64,000 nucleotides of DNA from Branchiostoma floridae (lineage: Eukaryota > Chordata > Leptocardii > Amphioxiformes > Branchiostomatidae): the NCBI RefSeq assembly GCF_000003815.2, contig NC_049985.1, positions 2,922,970 to 2,986,969 of the forward strand. The letters run 5' to 3'. The notes below the pieces were generated by a model, which searched no databases, was not told the DNA's origin, and saw only the letters and a list, made by a program, of their open reading frames with translations. Below are positions 1 to 11,594 of the stretch, piece by piece (position 1 is the first letter of the stretch; every line of letters starts with the position of its first letter). The translations under genes and the position numbers were made by a program.

Positions 1-93
1 GCACCGTTTGTCATGCCTGTTCTCGGCCGGCTCCGATACAAAATCGATGGTGCTGCCGCATCACTCGGTGGTCGCGGCCCCACTAAATGGCTT
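1..93 (+). other. possible terminal coding exon, unrecognised
   Basis: An open frame runs from the window edge to a TAG at 91-93 (31 codons, ending in TKWL). The stretch is CpG- and GC-rich and changes abruptly to AT-rich DNA after about base 170. That would fit the last exon of a gene lying to the left, but the upstream splice site is outside the window and I do not recognise the peptide. The opposite strand is also open over much of it. Weak candidate only. Confidence 0.2.
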
Positions 94-942
94 TAGATGC
101 AGGCTGAAGTCTTGTAGCCGAGGCATGAAATTAACTCTGTCTGAGACACTCTGTTAGATACGGCTGTTTGGGACTGAGTGAGGAGCGTTTGCTTGGATTC
201 TTTTAAGGCCACACTAAGTTGATTTTTGGTTCTCAAATTCTTTCCAAATGTGCTTAGCTAGAAAAATGGAATGAAAACAAAGCTTATAAGGGCCAGATCA
301 TGCATTGGTACACTAGAGTTTATGGAGTTACTACAGTCATATTGAAGTTTTCCTCCATTATTAAAAACATGTCTGAGTCTGAGGAAAAAGTTTACTTTGG
401 TTCAAAGTCTTTCAAGGAGTGAGTATAATCTGATTCAAATTTTTCTCTAGCCCTCTGTTTTTGCATATTGTTAAATGTTTATTTTAGAATATCCAAGAAC
501 AAATTGCACCATATGTGTCATAAAGAAAGAGTTGCATTGAGTTAATCCACAGATTTCACACTTAGCTTAACAAGAAACATGTACATTGCAATTAATCTTC
601 CTCTGGTCCTTATCAACATAACTTGTTCATGGACAAACCTGGACAAAAAATAGATGACACAAAGGAACATAAAATATACAGATTATACATGTACATACAG
701 TTCACAAGTGACAAGCAAGAGACATGCATTTGACAGTAGTTGGGCCATTTGATACACTGTACTGTAGAGAAAGTAAGCATTTCTTTCATGCATGCACGGT
801 TCTCAGATGGATATGAATGAGCACTGCAAACATGGTGTGAAATTGGAGACTGTTCCACTCCTCTGTCATGCCTACTAGAAGTGAAAGTTCGTCAGCTACC
901 CGTGTCTACAGATGATACACAACTATACATCAATGGAAGACA
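94..942. other. no feature seen
   Basis: AT-rich sequence with no recognisable gene or RNA. The 81-codon minus-strand frame at 613-858 has no family resemblance and is probably chance. Confidence 0.5.
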
Positions 943-1123
943 TACTGTAAATGCAGAAACTTTTGCAGTGGTGTAATGTTTGCAGTTTGCGCAGTGGCCG
1001 CTTCACTGCGAGCTTAAAACCACTGCGAACATTTTTCCATGGCAGCGCATGGTGCTACCGTGAAAAGTCATTTTTCTGCTACCGCAAAATGAAATCCCCG
1101 CAAACTTAAATGCATTTACAGTA
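943..1123. mobile_element. MITE with perfect 11-bp terminal inverted repeats
   Basis: The left end CTGTAAATGCA (945-955) is the exact reverse complement of the right end TGCATTTACAG (1111-1121). Both are flanked by TA (943-944 and 1122-1123), which fits a TA target duplication of a Tc1/mariner-like transposase. The interior contains complementary GC-rich stretches (the CAGTGG and CCACTG segments) and no coding capacity. A degenerate relative lies at about 37665-37803. Confidence 0.8.
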
Positions 1124-1138
1124 ACTGTGACTGATATC

Positions 1139-1530
1139 AAAGTCCATCCCATACCAGATGGTTCTTAGTGCGACACCCATCTCCATTTCAATAGTCTTTG
1201 GGCCCCACAAAGAGTATCATTCAGCACCAAGGACAGGGATGATAGTGTGAGAATGAGTGTCATTCAGCACCAGGGACAGGGATGGTAGTGTGAGAATGAG
1301 TGTCATTCAGCACCAGGGACAGGGGTGGGAAAGTGAGAATAAGTGTCATTCAGCACCAGGGACAGGGATGGTAGTGTGAGAATGAGTGTCATTCAGGGAC
1401 AGGGACAGGGATGGTAGTGTGTGTGAATGCCATTCAGTACCAGGAAAAATAATGACTTCGTGCAATGACTGCAGCAGGGGCTAGTCCATGGATAGTAGTT
1501 GGTGTGTTCAGCTACCTTACACTTTCCCAA
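1139..1530 (-). repeat. SINE remnant interrupted by minisatellite
   Basis: Bases 1139-1204 and 1445-1530 match the first and middle parts of the minus-strand SINE at 30225-30492: the shared words include CATCTCCATTTC, TTGGGCC, GCAGGGGCTAGTC and GCTGAGTGATAAG. The 43-bp array at 1205-1440 sits between them, so the minisatellite appears to have expanded inside this element. Confidence 0.6.
1205..1440. repeat. 43-bp minisatellite, array 1
   Basis: About five units of a 43-bp repeat with the core CATTCAGCACCAGGGACAGG followed by a variable GATGGTAGTGTGAGAATG segment. The same unit forms larger arrays at 2099-2810 and 7742-8300. Confidence 0.9.
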
Positions 1531-1599
1531 ATGCTGAGTGATAAGAAGCATGTACTCCATCAGGGATCACACTTTTTAAAAATTATCTAAGGGACCACC

Positions 1600-1860
1600 T
1601 AGAATTGGTCACATTGGTCAGGTGGTCCTTATGTAGAGGTGGTTAGTTTTACAGGTTTGACTGTATATCAGTGGCTAGGTGGTTCTTATGTAGAGGTAGT
1701 CACTTGTACATGTTTGACTAATAGTACATATCAATGCCCAGGTGGTCCCTACGTAGAGGTATTCTACGAGTTTGACTGTATTTCAATGGCCAGGTTGTCT
1801 GTATATAGAGTTGGTCTCTTCTACAGGTTTGACTGTGATGGTTTGGGACACTTGTATTGC
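1600..1860. repeat. diverged ~60-bp tandem repeat, 4 units
   Basis: The motif GGTGGTYCYTAYGTAGAGGT recurs near 1620, 1680 and 1740 and more weakly near 1792, each followed by a related GTTTGACTGTAT segment. The 152-codon open frame at 1639-2097 runs through these units and is probably not a gene. Confidence 0.65.
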
Positions 1861-2098
1861 CCAGTAGTCTGCAATGAATGCTTTATGCCAACAGGAAGGG
1901 TGGAAAATTGGAGGCTGTCAGTCAGCATTGAACTTTCAGCTGCCCATGAACATGACATTTCTGTCAGTTTTATTTCAGAAGTGGAAAGGTCACGGAATCA
2001 ATGTGAGTTAAGACCCCTTAGACATCAATTTGTCGGCTGTGTCAGGTATACCCTGGTGTTTTTAGGGCTTGTCAACAAAGCATGGTCTAGTGGCTAGT

Positions 2099-2810
2099 TT
2101 CTGTGAGTGTGAATGTCATTCAGCACCAGGGACAGGGATGGCAGTGTCGGTGTGAATGCCATTCAGCACCAGGGACAGGGATGAGAGTGTCAGTGTGAAT
2201 GTCATTCAGCACCAGGGACAGGGATGACAGTGTCGGTGTGAATGTCATTCAGCACCAGGGACAGGGATGGCAGTGTCAGTGTGAATGTCATTCAGCACCA
2301 GGGACAGGGATGACAGTGGCAGTGTGAATGTCATTCAGCACCAGGGACAGGGATGACAGTGTCAGTGTGAATGTCATTCAGCACCAGGGACAGGGATGGC
2401 AGTGTCAGTGTGAATGTCATTCAGCACCAGGGACAGGGATGACAGTGGCAGTGTGAATGTCATTCAGCACCAGGGACAGGGATGGTAGTGTCAGTGTGAA
2501 TGTCATTCAGCACCAGGGACAGGGATGGCAGTGTCAGTGTGAATGTCATTCAGCACCAGGGACAGGGATGGCAGTGTCAGTGTGAATGTCATTCAGCACC
2601 AGGGACAGAGATTGTAGTGTCGGTGTGAATGCCATTCAGCACCAGGGACAGGAATGGCAGTGTCAGTGTGAATGTCATTCAGCACCAGGGACAGGGATAG
2701 CAGTGTCAGTGTGAATGTCATTTAGCACAAGGGACTGGAATGACTGGGTGAGTGTGTGAATGTCATTCAGCACCAGGGACAGGGATGACAATGTCAATGT
2801 AAAATCATTA
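2099..2810. repeat. 43-bp minisatellite, array 2
   Basis: About 16 units. The start of CAGCACC falls at 2121, 2164 and 2207, giving an exact 43-bp period. Variation is concentrated in the segment after GGGACAGGGAT. The right flank (about 2785-2825, ending in AGTGAAGAAGATT) resembles the right flank of array 3 at about 8275-8310. Confidence 0.93.
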
Positions 2811-3254
2811 AGTAAGTGAAGAAGATTCAGTGTCAGTGTCTGTGTGAATACCATTCAGCTCAAGACTGGCTTTTTGGTAAGCTGCAAGACTTGCATTTCA
2901 AATACGCTGTTATGAAACTGAGACTTGTCGTGTCCTTAGAAAACTTTCTTCAGTCACAGAACATTTGCTTAAGTCAAGCTGAGACACCCTTTCCTTTTTA
3001 ACTAGACTCCTCTACCTGGCGTGAGATCCCCGGTAGGATTTGTCAGGCTGTTCTAATAAGCGGGACACGTTTGATTTCCGTTCGTTTCCAATCCCCAGTG
3101 GATCACGCACAGCTCAGTTCCAGTAGACAAGGCAATATACGGCAAATCCTCCACTCAACTCCGCGGGCGCTCTGTCATTTTTCTGCTCAATTTGTGGCGG
3201 GGAAGATGAGGATGAAGCACACCTCGCTGGAGATGGAGATTACCTCGTAATAAA

Positions 3255-4315
3255 GCTGGAAATGATGGGTGAACAGTTTTAAACATGCCCTGGGTACTGA
3301 ACACAAATCTCCATCCAAAGCCACAATTGCACTTTTTCGTTGCACTTTTAAAGGGTGAATACACTCATATACACTCAATCTGTTCATACTATGGTCACAG
3401 CTAATCAAATAATAGCTCATGTATGATGGTTGAACGGTTTTAAACATGCCCTGGGTACTGAACACAAATCTCCATCTAACAGACTTAACAAAAAGTGTTT
3501 TTTTCTTTCTTTATGTCAAAACTGTCTGTATTATATGCTCAAACAAAAGTGCTTAAACATGCCCTGGGTACTGAACACAAATCTCCATCCAAAGCCACAA
3601 TTGCACTTTTTAGTTGCACTTTTTAAAAGAGAATACACTCATATACACTCAATCTGTTCATACTATGGTCACAGCTGATCAAAGATTAGCTCATGTATGA
3701 TGGGTGAACAGTTTTAAACATGCCCTGGGTACTGAACACAAATCTCCATCACACAGACTTTAACAAAAAGTGTTTTTTTTTTTCTTTCTTTATGTCAAAA
3801 GCTGTCTGTTTTATATGCTCAAACAAAAGTGCTTAAACATGCCCTGGGTACGGAACACAAATTCTCCATCCAAAGCCACAATGGCACTTTTTTGTTGCAC
3901 GTTTTAAAAGTGAATATACTCATATACACTCAATCTGTTTAGACTATGGTCACAGCTAATCAAATATTAGCTCTTGTATGATGGGTGAACAGTTTTAAAC
4001 ATGCCCTGAGTACTGAACACAAATCTCCATCCAAAGCCACAATGCTGTGATCATTGCACTTTTTCGTTGCACTTTTTAAAAGAGAATACACTCATATACT
4101 TTCAATCTGTTCAGACTATGGTCACAGCTAATCAAAGATTAGCCCTGGGTACTGAACACAAATCTCCATCCAAAGCCACGATTGCACTTTTTTGTTGCGC
4201 TTTTTAAAAGTGAATACACTCATATACACTCAATCTGTTTAGCTCATGTATGAGGGGTGAACAGTTTTAAACTTGCCCTGGGTACTGAACACAAATTTCC
4301 ATACAGACAATACAG
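3255..4315. repeat. composite satellite (alternating ~163/~115-bp units)
   Basis: The phrase ACATGCCCTGGGTACTGAAC or close variants recur near 3280, 3445, 3555, 3718, 3836, 3998, 4140 and 4265. Spacings alternate between about 163 and about 110-125 bp at first, so the basic unit is a composite of about 275 bp, becoming irregular to the right. Units share CACTCATATACACTCAATCTG and GGTCACAGCTAATC. A single related unit occurs at 7590-7700. Confidence 0.85.
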
Positions 4316-6790
4316 ATCCTAACAAAAATGTTTTTTCTTCTGTTTCAAAGGCTGTCAAGCAGGGTGCCTGATTTTGAGGTTAGATCTATAGTTGACAAAC
4401 ACATGTAGAGTGCTTGAAAATGCTCTGTACAAAACACAAGAGACAGTCGAGATGAGAGAGGTTTTGATAACAAATTTAAAATGTTTTGGGAACAAATGTA
4501 ATATTTCTTCTTCTAACATTAAGACTGACATCATTTACTATTGTTAAGTTCTACATATTAGTAGCATAGCTCTAATATCTATTACTAGCCTTGTTGATAA
4601 ACAACATTTTCTGTGACATTTTGTAAAATATTGCATTCCTTTGTAATATAATCCAAAATAGCCTGCGGTGTTTGTTGGGGCAGTATTTAATTTTTCATCG
4701 GATTACAAATAATTGTACCTTTGATAGGTAATCAATAAGTTTTAATTAGACCGTATATTACGAGCGCTGTACCCCCGGGTACCTTCCCAGTCTGAGATGA
4801 AAGCCAGAATCAAGCCTTTGTTGTGCTTGAATTATTTATCAATGACAAGCAAGTTGAAAGATTTGCTGCCATTTAGAGTTAGCTAAAGACTAGGTTTGTA
4901 TCTTGGTCTGGTATGCTCAAAGCCTTGTGAAAGTTTGATGAAGACATATTGAAGTTTGGTCAATGGTAAGTGTAACTGAAATGAAAACAAATCTATAGCT
5001 GGTCTAAAAGCCTTGAGTCGTAGCAATCTATCATTTGTGTCTTTTTTTGTAGTCCAGATTTTGGAGCCATTGTTCAGTAAGCTTTAGGCTTAGCCCCCAC
5101 AGTCCCTACTAGCAACATGAGCTCAATGTAAGCTGTTAGCATATGTATACCTAACACCACTCCCAACCAAAACCCACCACGCATCTTATTTAAAGTGATC
5201 AGGGGTATCAAACAACATTTACAGTAATATCTGCTAACATCAGTATGTCAGGTACTCTGAGACCACCACATTGGAAAAAATGTGGTATCAAGGTCTTCTC
5301 AAGAAATGCAATGAACAAAGACAGTATGACCTGCTGTGTGGTAAACAAATTTGGGAAGTCCACTTACAAAATTGCCTTGAAATTACTTCAAATAACTGTC
5401 TTAATATTTACTGTCTTTTATTCATTAATCATTTTGCATTCCCTTGATATCTATTTAGGATGTGTATGTTAAAGTACTTCTGCCCATAGTCAACTCCACG
5501 TCAGCTTAAAGTTGTTGAGATTTCCGATCTTGCTGACGTGACAAACTCGGGGCTTAGTGCCCGCTCGTGTTTGACAAAAAGGGATCAATTTTACTCATTT
5601 CTGGTGACAACTTAAATTAGTTTGGTGACGGATCGTCCGTCCGCGAATCTCCCCGAAATTGCTAAAGTGTTGTAGCATCATCTATCAAGAGTTTAACACA
5701 CCTTAGGCCGGTAAGCCAAGAGTTTCATTTTTAATGAGAATTTGTAACACTGGCAGAATAAAATGCCATTACGATTTTCTACCTGGATAGCTTTAACTGC
5801 AAATTGGTGACAGGAATATGTGAGGAATGTGCTTGTAGTGTCTATAATGAACTACTTATCTTGCAGGATCCACTTAAAGGGGAATTTGTGACAGGCTGAT
5901 CAATTTGAGTTAAGTGATAGGAAAAGGATAAAAGTTTTGAATCATTTCTGTTTTGTTCTATAAACCTGCAAATTTGTATGCCTTAGGCTGACTACAAGTT
6001 GAACAAGTGGCCATTATCCAATAAAGTTCTGAAGTTATTACTTGGAAAATACTTTCCTTGCAATTACCTTGAATCTTGATTAAGTTCTTACAAGTTGGTA
6101 AGCTCTCCTAGCTGTGCTTTGACAGTATGTAACAATTACTTGAATCTTGCTACAAGATGTAATTTTTCTCCAACTCTGTATCGGTACAACCATCTTTTGG
6201 CGTAACACACCAGCTCAATTGTTGTTAAGAATATAAGAAGATTGTAAAAACACTTTTTAAAGTTTGTGGTGGAAACTATTTGACTGGAATTCAATGTTTG
6301 AAGAGCTGCTTGCCGCAAGGAAATGTGTGGATGTGTTCAGAACTACAGCACCATAGACAGAAATAGTGACATAATCACAACCAGAATCCAGCACCAAGGA
6401 CAGGTATAGCCTGTGTGATACGGAAAATTATCACACGGTCCGGAACACCCGTATCAAACTTTTCACATCACAGGTATGACATAAAAGATGGTTACATGAT
6501 AGAAGCTGTTGCAATACATCAAGATTACAGAATATAACTATGGCATTGAAGTTGTGTGAGCAGCTATAGCTGGGAGCTGACCTCAGCCTTATAATCTAGA
6601 TTCAGGGTCAGTAAGCATTGGAAAAAAACTGATATTGGTCAGTTTTTGTTCACTGGTTGTGACCGAGAAGACTGTACATTATTCACAGGTTCATTGTACT
6701 GAAGGAATTCCCCTTGTTCTTTTATACAAGCACAATGAACAGTAGACAACAGCTTAACGTCACAAGGACTGCAACTTTCTCCGGTAGCGT
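4316..6790. other. no gene seen; CpG-richer patch at ~5500-5720
   Basis: Mostly AT-rich. At 5499-5543 CACGTCAGC and GCTGACGTG form a 9-bp inverted repeat, followed by a locally CpG-richer stretch to about 5720. Short open frames here show no family features. Confidence 0.45.
6405..6476. repeat. short hairpin within a possible MITE end
   Basis: GTGTGATA and TATCACAC form a perfect 8-bp stem with an 8-base loop near 6413-6437. CCTGTGTGAT at the left and ATCACAGG at the right of the stretch are also roughly complementary. No coding content. Confidence 0.4.
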
Positions 6791-6794
6791 TCAT

Positions 6795-6885
6795 GTCAGG
6801 TGAGCGACACAGCCGGAATTGAACCCAAGGCTTCTAGTTTTAGGGGCAGGGCCACTAACCACTGGGCTACACGCGCTTCCCCTTT
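6795..6885 (-). repeat. tRNA-derived SINE head
   Basis: On the minus strand the sequence carries an A-box-like TAGCCCAGTGG and, about 40 bases downstream, a B-box-like GGGTTCAATTCC, the layout of an internal RNA polymerase III promoter. The flanks do not form a standard tRNA acceptor stem that I can see, so this is a SINE head and not a functional tRNA gene. Confidence 0.6.
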
Positions 6886-7044
6886 CCCTGCCAGCTCTAG
6901 TTAGGAGAGGTTGAGAAAATCTTTAAAGGCCAAGCGTGTGAGTCATTTCCCCTTAGTCTATAGATATCTAGTTAGGCTCAGGTGTTCATAGGGCCTGGGT
7001 AACTTGGAGCTTTGCCAGCTGGCAGCCTTTCAACAGTTTAGGTA

Positions 7045-7340
7045 CGCACTATCAGGGCTGTCTTCAGCTTTGAACAGAATTGGTTCTCATTGTATGGGAG
7101 CCAACAATGTTGTTAATTTTCCTATTAGAATCTATTATTTTAAGCTTTTGACAGCACATTTTGATCAATTCTTATGTACTGAAGTTCAGGGCTGTCTCCA
7201 GCTTTGAATTGTTTTTTTCCGTCCCTCTCATTGTTTGGGAGGCAATGTTGTTGATTTTCCATGTAAAACCTGTTGTTTTAAGCTTTTGAAGATACATTTT
7301 CATCAATTCTTGTGTACTGAAGTTCAGGTGTCTGGGAGGT
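7045..7340. repeat. diverged ~150-bp direct duplication
   Basis: About 7050-7190 and 7190-7335 share GGCTGTCTYCAGCTTTGAA, CAATGTTGTTRATTTTCC, TTTTAAGCTTTTGA and TGTACTGAAGTTCAGG in the same order. It looks like an old tandem duplication of a non-coding repeat. Confidence 0.7.
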
Positions 7341-7741
7341 TTGGGTTGGAATTTTGCTTGTCCCAACAAGAAAATTTCTGTCCTAGGACGGAGGGTACTG
7401 GAGACAGCTCTGGCCTATGCACTATCAGCAAGACTGTCTCCAGGACCCAGGTCCAGGGACAGAAATTTGCCCCGTCTGTCAGTAAGTAATCTCTAGAAGT
7501 CAAATGAGCTCAAGGTCTTTTATCCTGGCTGTTGTTGCCTACCCAACTGGCATTCTGCAAGAACTAAAGTCCAGATCGTTATCATTGCTCCCAAAGCTAT
7601 GATGGTCTGATCATTGCTCTTGTCATTGCACTTTTTGGAGCAATTTCTTCACTCAATCTGTTCGTACTGTGGCCACTGTGGGAAGATAAGCTCATACTTA
7701 ACTGAAATTAGATATATTTCCCTTTGGTTCTGACATTGTGA

Positions 7742-8300
7742 GTTTAATTCAGCACCAGGGACAGGGACAACATATAAGTGTAAATGTCATTCAGCACCAG
7801 GGACAGGGATGGTAGTGTGAGTGTGAATGTCATTCAGCACCAGGGACAGGGATGTCAGCGTCGGTGTGAATGACATTCAGCACCAGGGACAGGGACGGTA
7901 GGGTTAGTGTAAATGTCATTCAGCCTCAGCTACAGGGATGGCAGTGTCAGTGTGAATGTCATTCAGCACCAGGGACAGGAATGACAGTACAAGTATGAAT
8001 GTCATTCAGCACCAGGGACAGTGATGACAGTGTGAGTGTGAATGTCATTCAGCACCAGGGACAGAGATGGCAGTGGCAGTGTGAATGTCATTCAGCACCA
8101 GGGACAGAGATGGCAGTGGCAGTGTGAATGTCATTCAGCACCAGGGACAGGGATGACACTGTCAGTGTGAATGTCATTCAGCACCAGGGACAGAGATGGC
8201 AGTGGCAGTGTGAATGTCATTCGGCACCAGGGACAGAGATGGCAGTGTGAGTGTGAATGTCATTCAGGGACAGAGATGACAGTGTCAATGTAAGTATCAT
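7742..8300. repeat. 43-bp minisatellite, array 3
   Basis: About 12 units of the same 43-bp repeat as arrays 1 and 2. One unit near 7921 is diverged (CAGCCTCAGCTACAGG), and the last unit lacks the CACCAG segment. The right flank resembles that of array 2. Confidence 0.92.
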
Positions 8301-8765
8301 TCAGCAAGTGAAAAAGATTGCCTTCAAGTTTCACCATAGTTAAGCATTAGACAGCACTTATTGAGTTTGAGCTATCTTGGTGCCTGTTGGCATGATCAGT
8401 TTTCGGTAGGAATGGAGATAACGCATCACCATTTTAGTTAGAAGACAGCCTGCATAAACTTAAAGATAAGAAGTTACATAAGATCCACAAATAAAAATGG
8501 TAGAAAAATATTCCCTGTCATGGCAGAATTCCAAAGACCTAAAATCTCTAATTTTCCACCTCAAGTCCCACGACAGACAACAATAAGAATCGATGAAGAT
8601 TACATTCATTGCCACTTTCTGCGGGAATATCGATCAATAAAGAAGATAACAGAGCCTTTGAGCTTCCCTCTCGTGGTTGGTTGGTGGGGCTGTGTAGGAA
8701 CGATGCTAAGATATCCCCCAGAATGAGATCTATTAGGGAAGGGAGAGGAAGAGACGATTTGTTCT

Positions 8766-10207
8766 CATTTCGGGAGTAATGGTCCTATCACTCAAAGCTT
8801 GACGGTTTTCTCACATGCTGTCAGACTCTCACTCCCAGGATAGAAGAGATGGGAAACATTGATCTAAAGTTACATTCAGTTAGGTGAGCAGTTTTTTTAA
8901 GGTCCGTTCTAGGAAAAGCTTGGGGCTTGAAGGCATATTCTGTTTTACATCATCTATTTTGTTTAATTGCTTTGACTTACATACAACCAAGGCAACTAGC
9001 AAATTTGAACCTAACAGATTCTGCCAGTTGCCTTACAATTTTCCTTCTTTCTTCTAATTGTTGAGAGCATAATATAGCATAATGGTAGGCCAAATGCCTT
9101 GAGGTTCTGGGCATAAGTCTCCTGATATGCTCTGAAATTGTGCCCTTGGGAAAGGCACTTAACATTAATTTTGTCACCTCACCCAGGTAAAAATGAGTAC
9201 CTATAGCTTCCGTCACAGACGTCCCTTGGATAGGATTTTGAATGGAGGTCCCGTGTTTGAGGAGAGCCACATCTCGAGCACATAAAATGACCCGCCTCAC
9301 TTGCTTTTACTTAATATCTATTTTGTTTTATTGCTGAAAGTGTTGTGTACCAGAATGATAGGCTCAATGCCCAGAGGTCCTGGGTTTGAGTCCCTGATAT
9401 GCTCTGCCCTTGGGTAAGGCACTTAACAAGAATTTCTTCACCTCACTCAGGTGAAATGAGTACCTAGCTTCCATTACGGATGTCCCTCATTTCGGGAGTA
9501 ATGGTCCTATCACTCAAAGCTTGACGGTTTTCTCACATGCTGTCAGATCTCACTCCCAGGATAGAAGAGATGGGAAACATTGATCTAAAGTTACATTCAG
9601 TTAGGTGAGCAGTTTTTTTAAGGTCCGTTCTAGGAAAAGCTTGGGGCTTGAAGGCATATTCTGTTTTACATCATCTATTTTGTTTAATTGCTTTGACTTA
9701 CATACAACCAAGGCAACTAGCAAATTTGAACCTAACAGATTCTGCCAGTTGCCTTACAATTTTCCTTCTTTCTTCTAATTGTTGAGAGCATAATATAGCA
9801 TAATGGTAGGCCAAATGCCTTGAGGTTCTGGGCATAAGTCTCCTGATATGCTCTGAAATTGTGCCCTTGGGAAAGGCACTTAACATTAATTTTGTCACCT
9901 CACCCAGGTAAAAATGAGTACCTATAGCTTCCGTCACAGACGTCCCTTGGATAGGATTTTGAATGGAGGTCCCGTGTTTGAGGAGAGCCACATCTCGAGC
10001 ACATAAAATGACCCGCCTCACTTGCTTTTACTTAATATCTATTTTGTTTTATTGCTGAAAGTGTTGTGTACCAGAATGATTGGCTCAATGCCCAGAGGTC
10101 CTGGGTTTGAGTCCCTGATATGTTCTGCCCTTGGGTAAGGCACTTAACAAGAATTTCTTCACCTCACTCAGGTGAAATGAGTACCTAGCTTCCATTACGG
10201 ATGTCCC
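8766..10207. repeat. near-identical 721-bp tandem duplication
   Basis: About 8766-9486 and 9487-10207 are almost identical. The differences I see are a one-base indel (CAGACTCTC versus CAGATCTC) and two substitutions near 10080 and 10122. The junction at about 9486 joins GATGTCCCTC to ATTTCGGGAG with short homology (CTC). Each copy carries SINE sequence. The high identity suggests a recent duplication or an assembly artefact from two haplotypes. Confidence 0.93.
9059..9486 (+). repeat. two tRNA-derived SINE copies, the second truncated
   Basis: The first copy (about 9059-9300) has a degraded tRNA-like head, then CCCTTGGGAAAGGCACTTAA, CACCCAGGTAAAAATGAGTA and GGAGAGCCACAT. The second (about 9337-9486) has a good B-box-like GGGTTTGAGTCCC and is cut off at the duplication junction. 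The first copy recurs at 9780-10021 because of the duplication. Confidence 0.7.
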
Positions 10208-10300
10208 TCGGATAGGATCTTAAATGGAGTTCATGTGTTTGAGGAGAGCCACACGTGGAGCACATAAAAGGACCTGCCTCACATGCTGAAAAGAGTATTT
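10058..10300 (+). repeat. tRNA-derived SINE, fullest copy
   Basis: The same family as the preceding copies, but extending through the tail GTTTGAGGAGAGCCACACG and GGAGCACATAAAAGGACC. The internal promoter is suggested by AATGATTGGCTCAATG (A-box region) and GGGTTTGAGTCCC (B box). Confidence 0.7.
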
Positions 10301-10424
10301 CTTCCCAATGTGAGTGGATAAATTAAATCTGTCCTGATATGCAGTTTGTACGCAATGTACAAACTTGGAGTGTTACACCTCAAGGGGGTTTAACCAAGCA
10401 AGCGGTTTAACAGATACACAAGAA

Positions 10425-10545
10425 AAAGTGCTAAGCAGAGAAAGCAGTCTGTACAATTTTTTAAGCCTATGAATGAATGGTATGGCCCTGCTGGGGTTAG
10501 AACTCTTCACCTTCACTGGTATTACAGTATAAGATAATTAGCTAA
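10425..10545 (-). repeat. SINE remnant, minus strand
   Basis: AAGCAGAGAAAGCAGTCTGTA, TTTTTAAGCCT and GGGGTTAGAACTC align in order with the SINE at 30225-30492. Only the tRNA-like head side is preserved. Confidence 0.5.
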
Positions 10546-11590
10546 AGCATGATAACTGGTGTTGTGACAGTTGTAGCATTCCAACCATAGTATGAGGCAC
10601 CGATTTTGTGCAGACGTTGACAGCTAGGGTTGTTGTTCACAGACGTTGCATTAGTTCTGCCTGCCTGGTAAATAAAGAGAAATCGTCGCTAGTCCTTGCC
10701 TGTGAGCACAGGCACTTTGTCATTGTCCATCCCCCTAATTGGAATCCAATAAAGCAGAGAACAGTTCTGGGCTGTTGCTCGAGCAAAATTGCTGCGTTAG
10801 TGTAATTTGTATGAAGATTTGTGTCCCTACCTGTAAATAATCATATCTCTAAGGACCTTCAATGAGCAAGAGGAAGTTGGGAAAATTGTTTGGAGCGGGA
10901 GACCACTAAAAGCTCTAAAAGTTTGTCCTAAAGCAAACAGAAACTGTTCATAGCCATATTGCCTCTGTGTTTAAAGGTTTTTTTCTTCAGTGTGTCTTGA
11001 TGTTTGTGCTCTTGTGTATCTGTGTACTAGTTATTTGATTACTGTCAGTGGAGTAGCAGGACGTGACTGTGAAGATGATGTCACTGCAAAAGTCAGACTT
11101 GTGGTAGTGACAGCAAGAGTAGGTTCAGAGATGATAGAAACTATCTAAGTCATCTATCATGCATAACAGATATTCTAGGCCATTGGGATTAATGGCAGAG
11201 GCTATTAATTGACAGGGAGATATTGTTCTTGGTCTGTTTGTCTTTATTTTTGCAGTTACACATTTTCCATCTTTTAATCACGTTCAGTGACAGGAATAGA
11301 TGCATGTAATTCTAAGGCTCCATAAAGTCACTACTTCTTTTCAGAACCTTATTTGCATTACTGATAAACTACAACTAAACAAAACAAAACATTCCCGAAT
11401 ATTTCATGGAGGTGTTTAGACTCATGTACACTCACCTGAAAGGGTTTCCTTGGCCTCTTGCCACAAAGTAGGGATTGATAGCAATTTGGGCAGCAGCAAC
11501 AAGGTTGGAACACAGCCTACACCCCAAAGTCATAATTCTACTTCCAACAACACTTCTGATACACCCTTACAATACACATGATACATCACT
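10546..11590. other. no feature seen
   Basis: No gene, RNA or strong repeat recognised. Confidence 0.5.
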
Positions 11591-11594
11591 TGAC

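Noticed and set aside
2099-2810. A CRISPR array
   Set aside because: Whole 43-bp units repeat without unique spacers, and the setting is eukaryotic, so it is a minisatellite.
6795-6885. A functional tRNA gene
   Set aside because: A- and B-box-like motifs are present, but I could not fold a complete acceptor stem; a SINE head explains it better.
8977-10021. Two identical 107-codon minus-strand frames
   Set aside because: They lie in SINE sequence and are identical because of the 721-bp duplication; no protein family is suggested.
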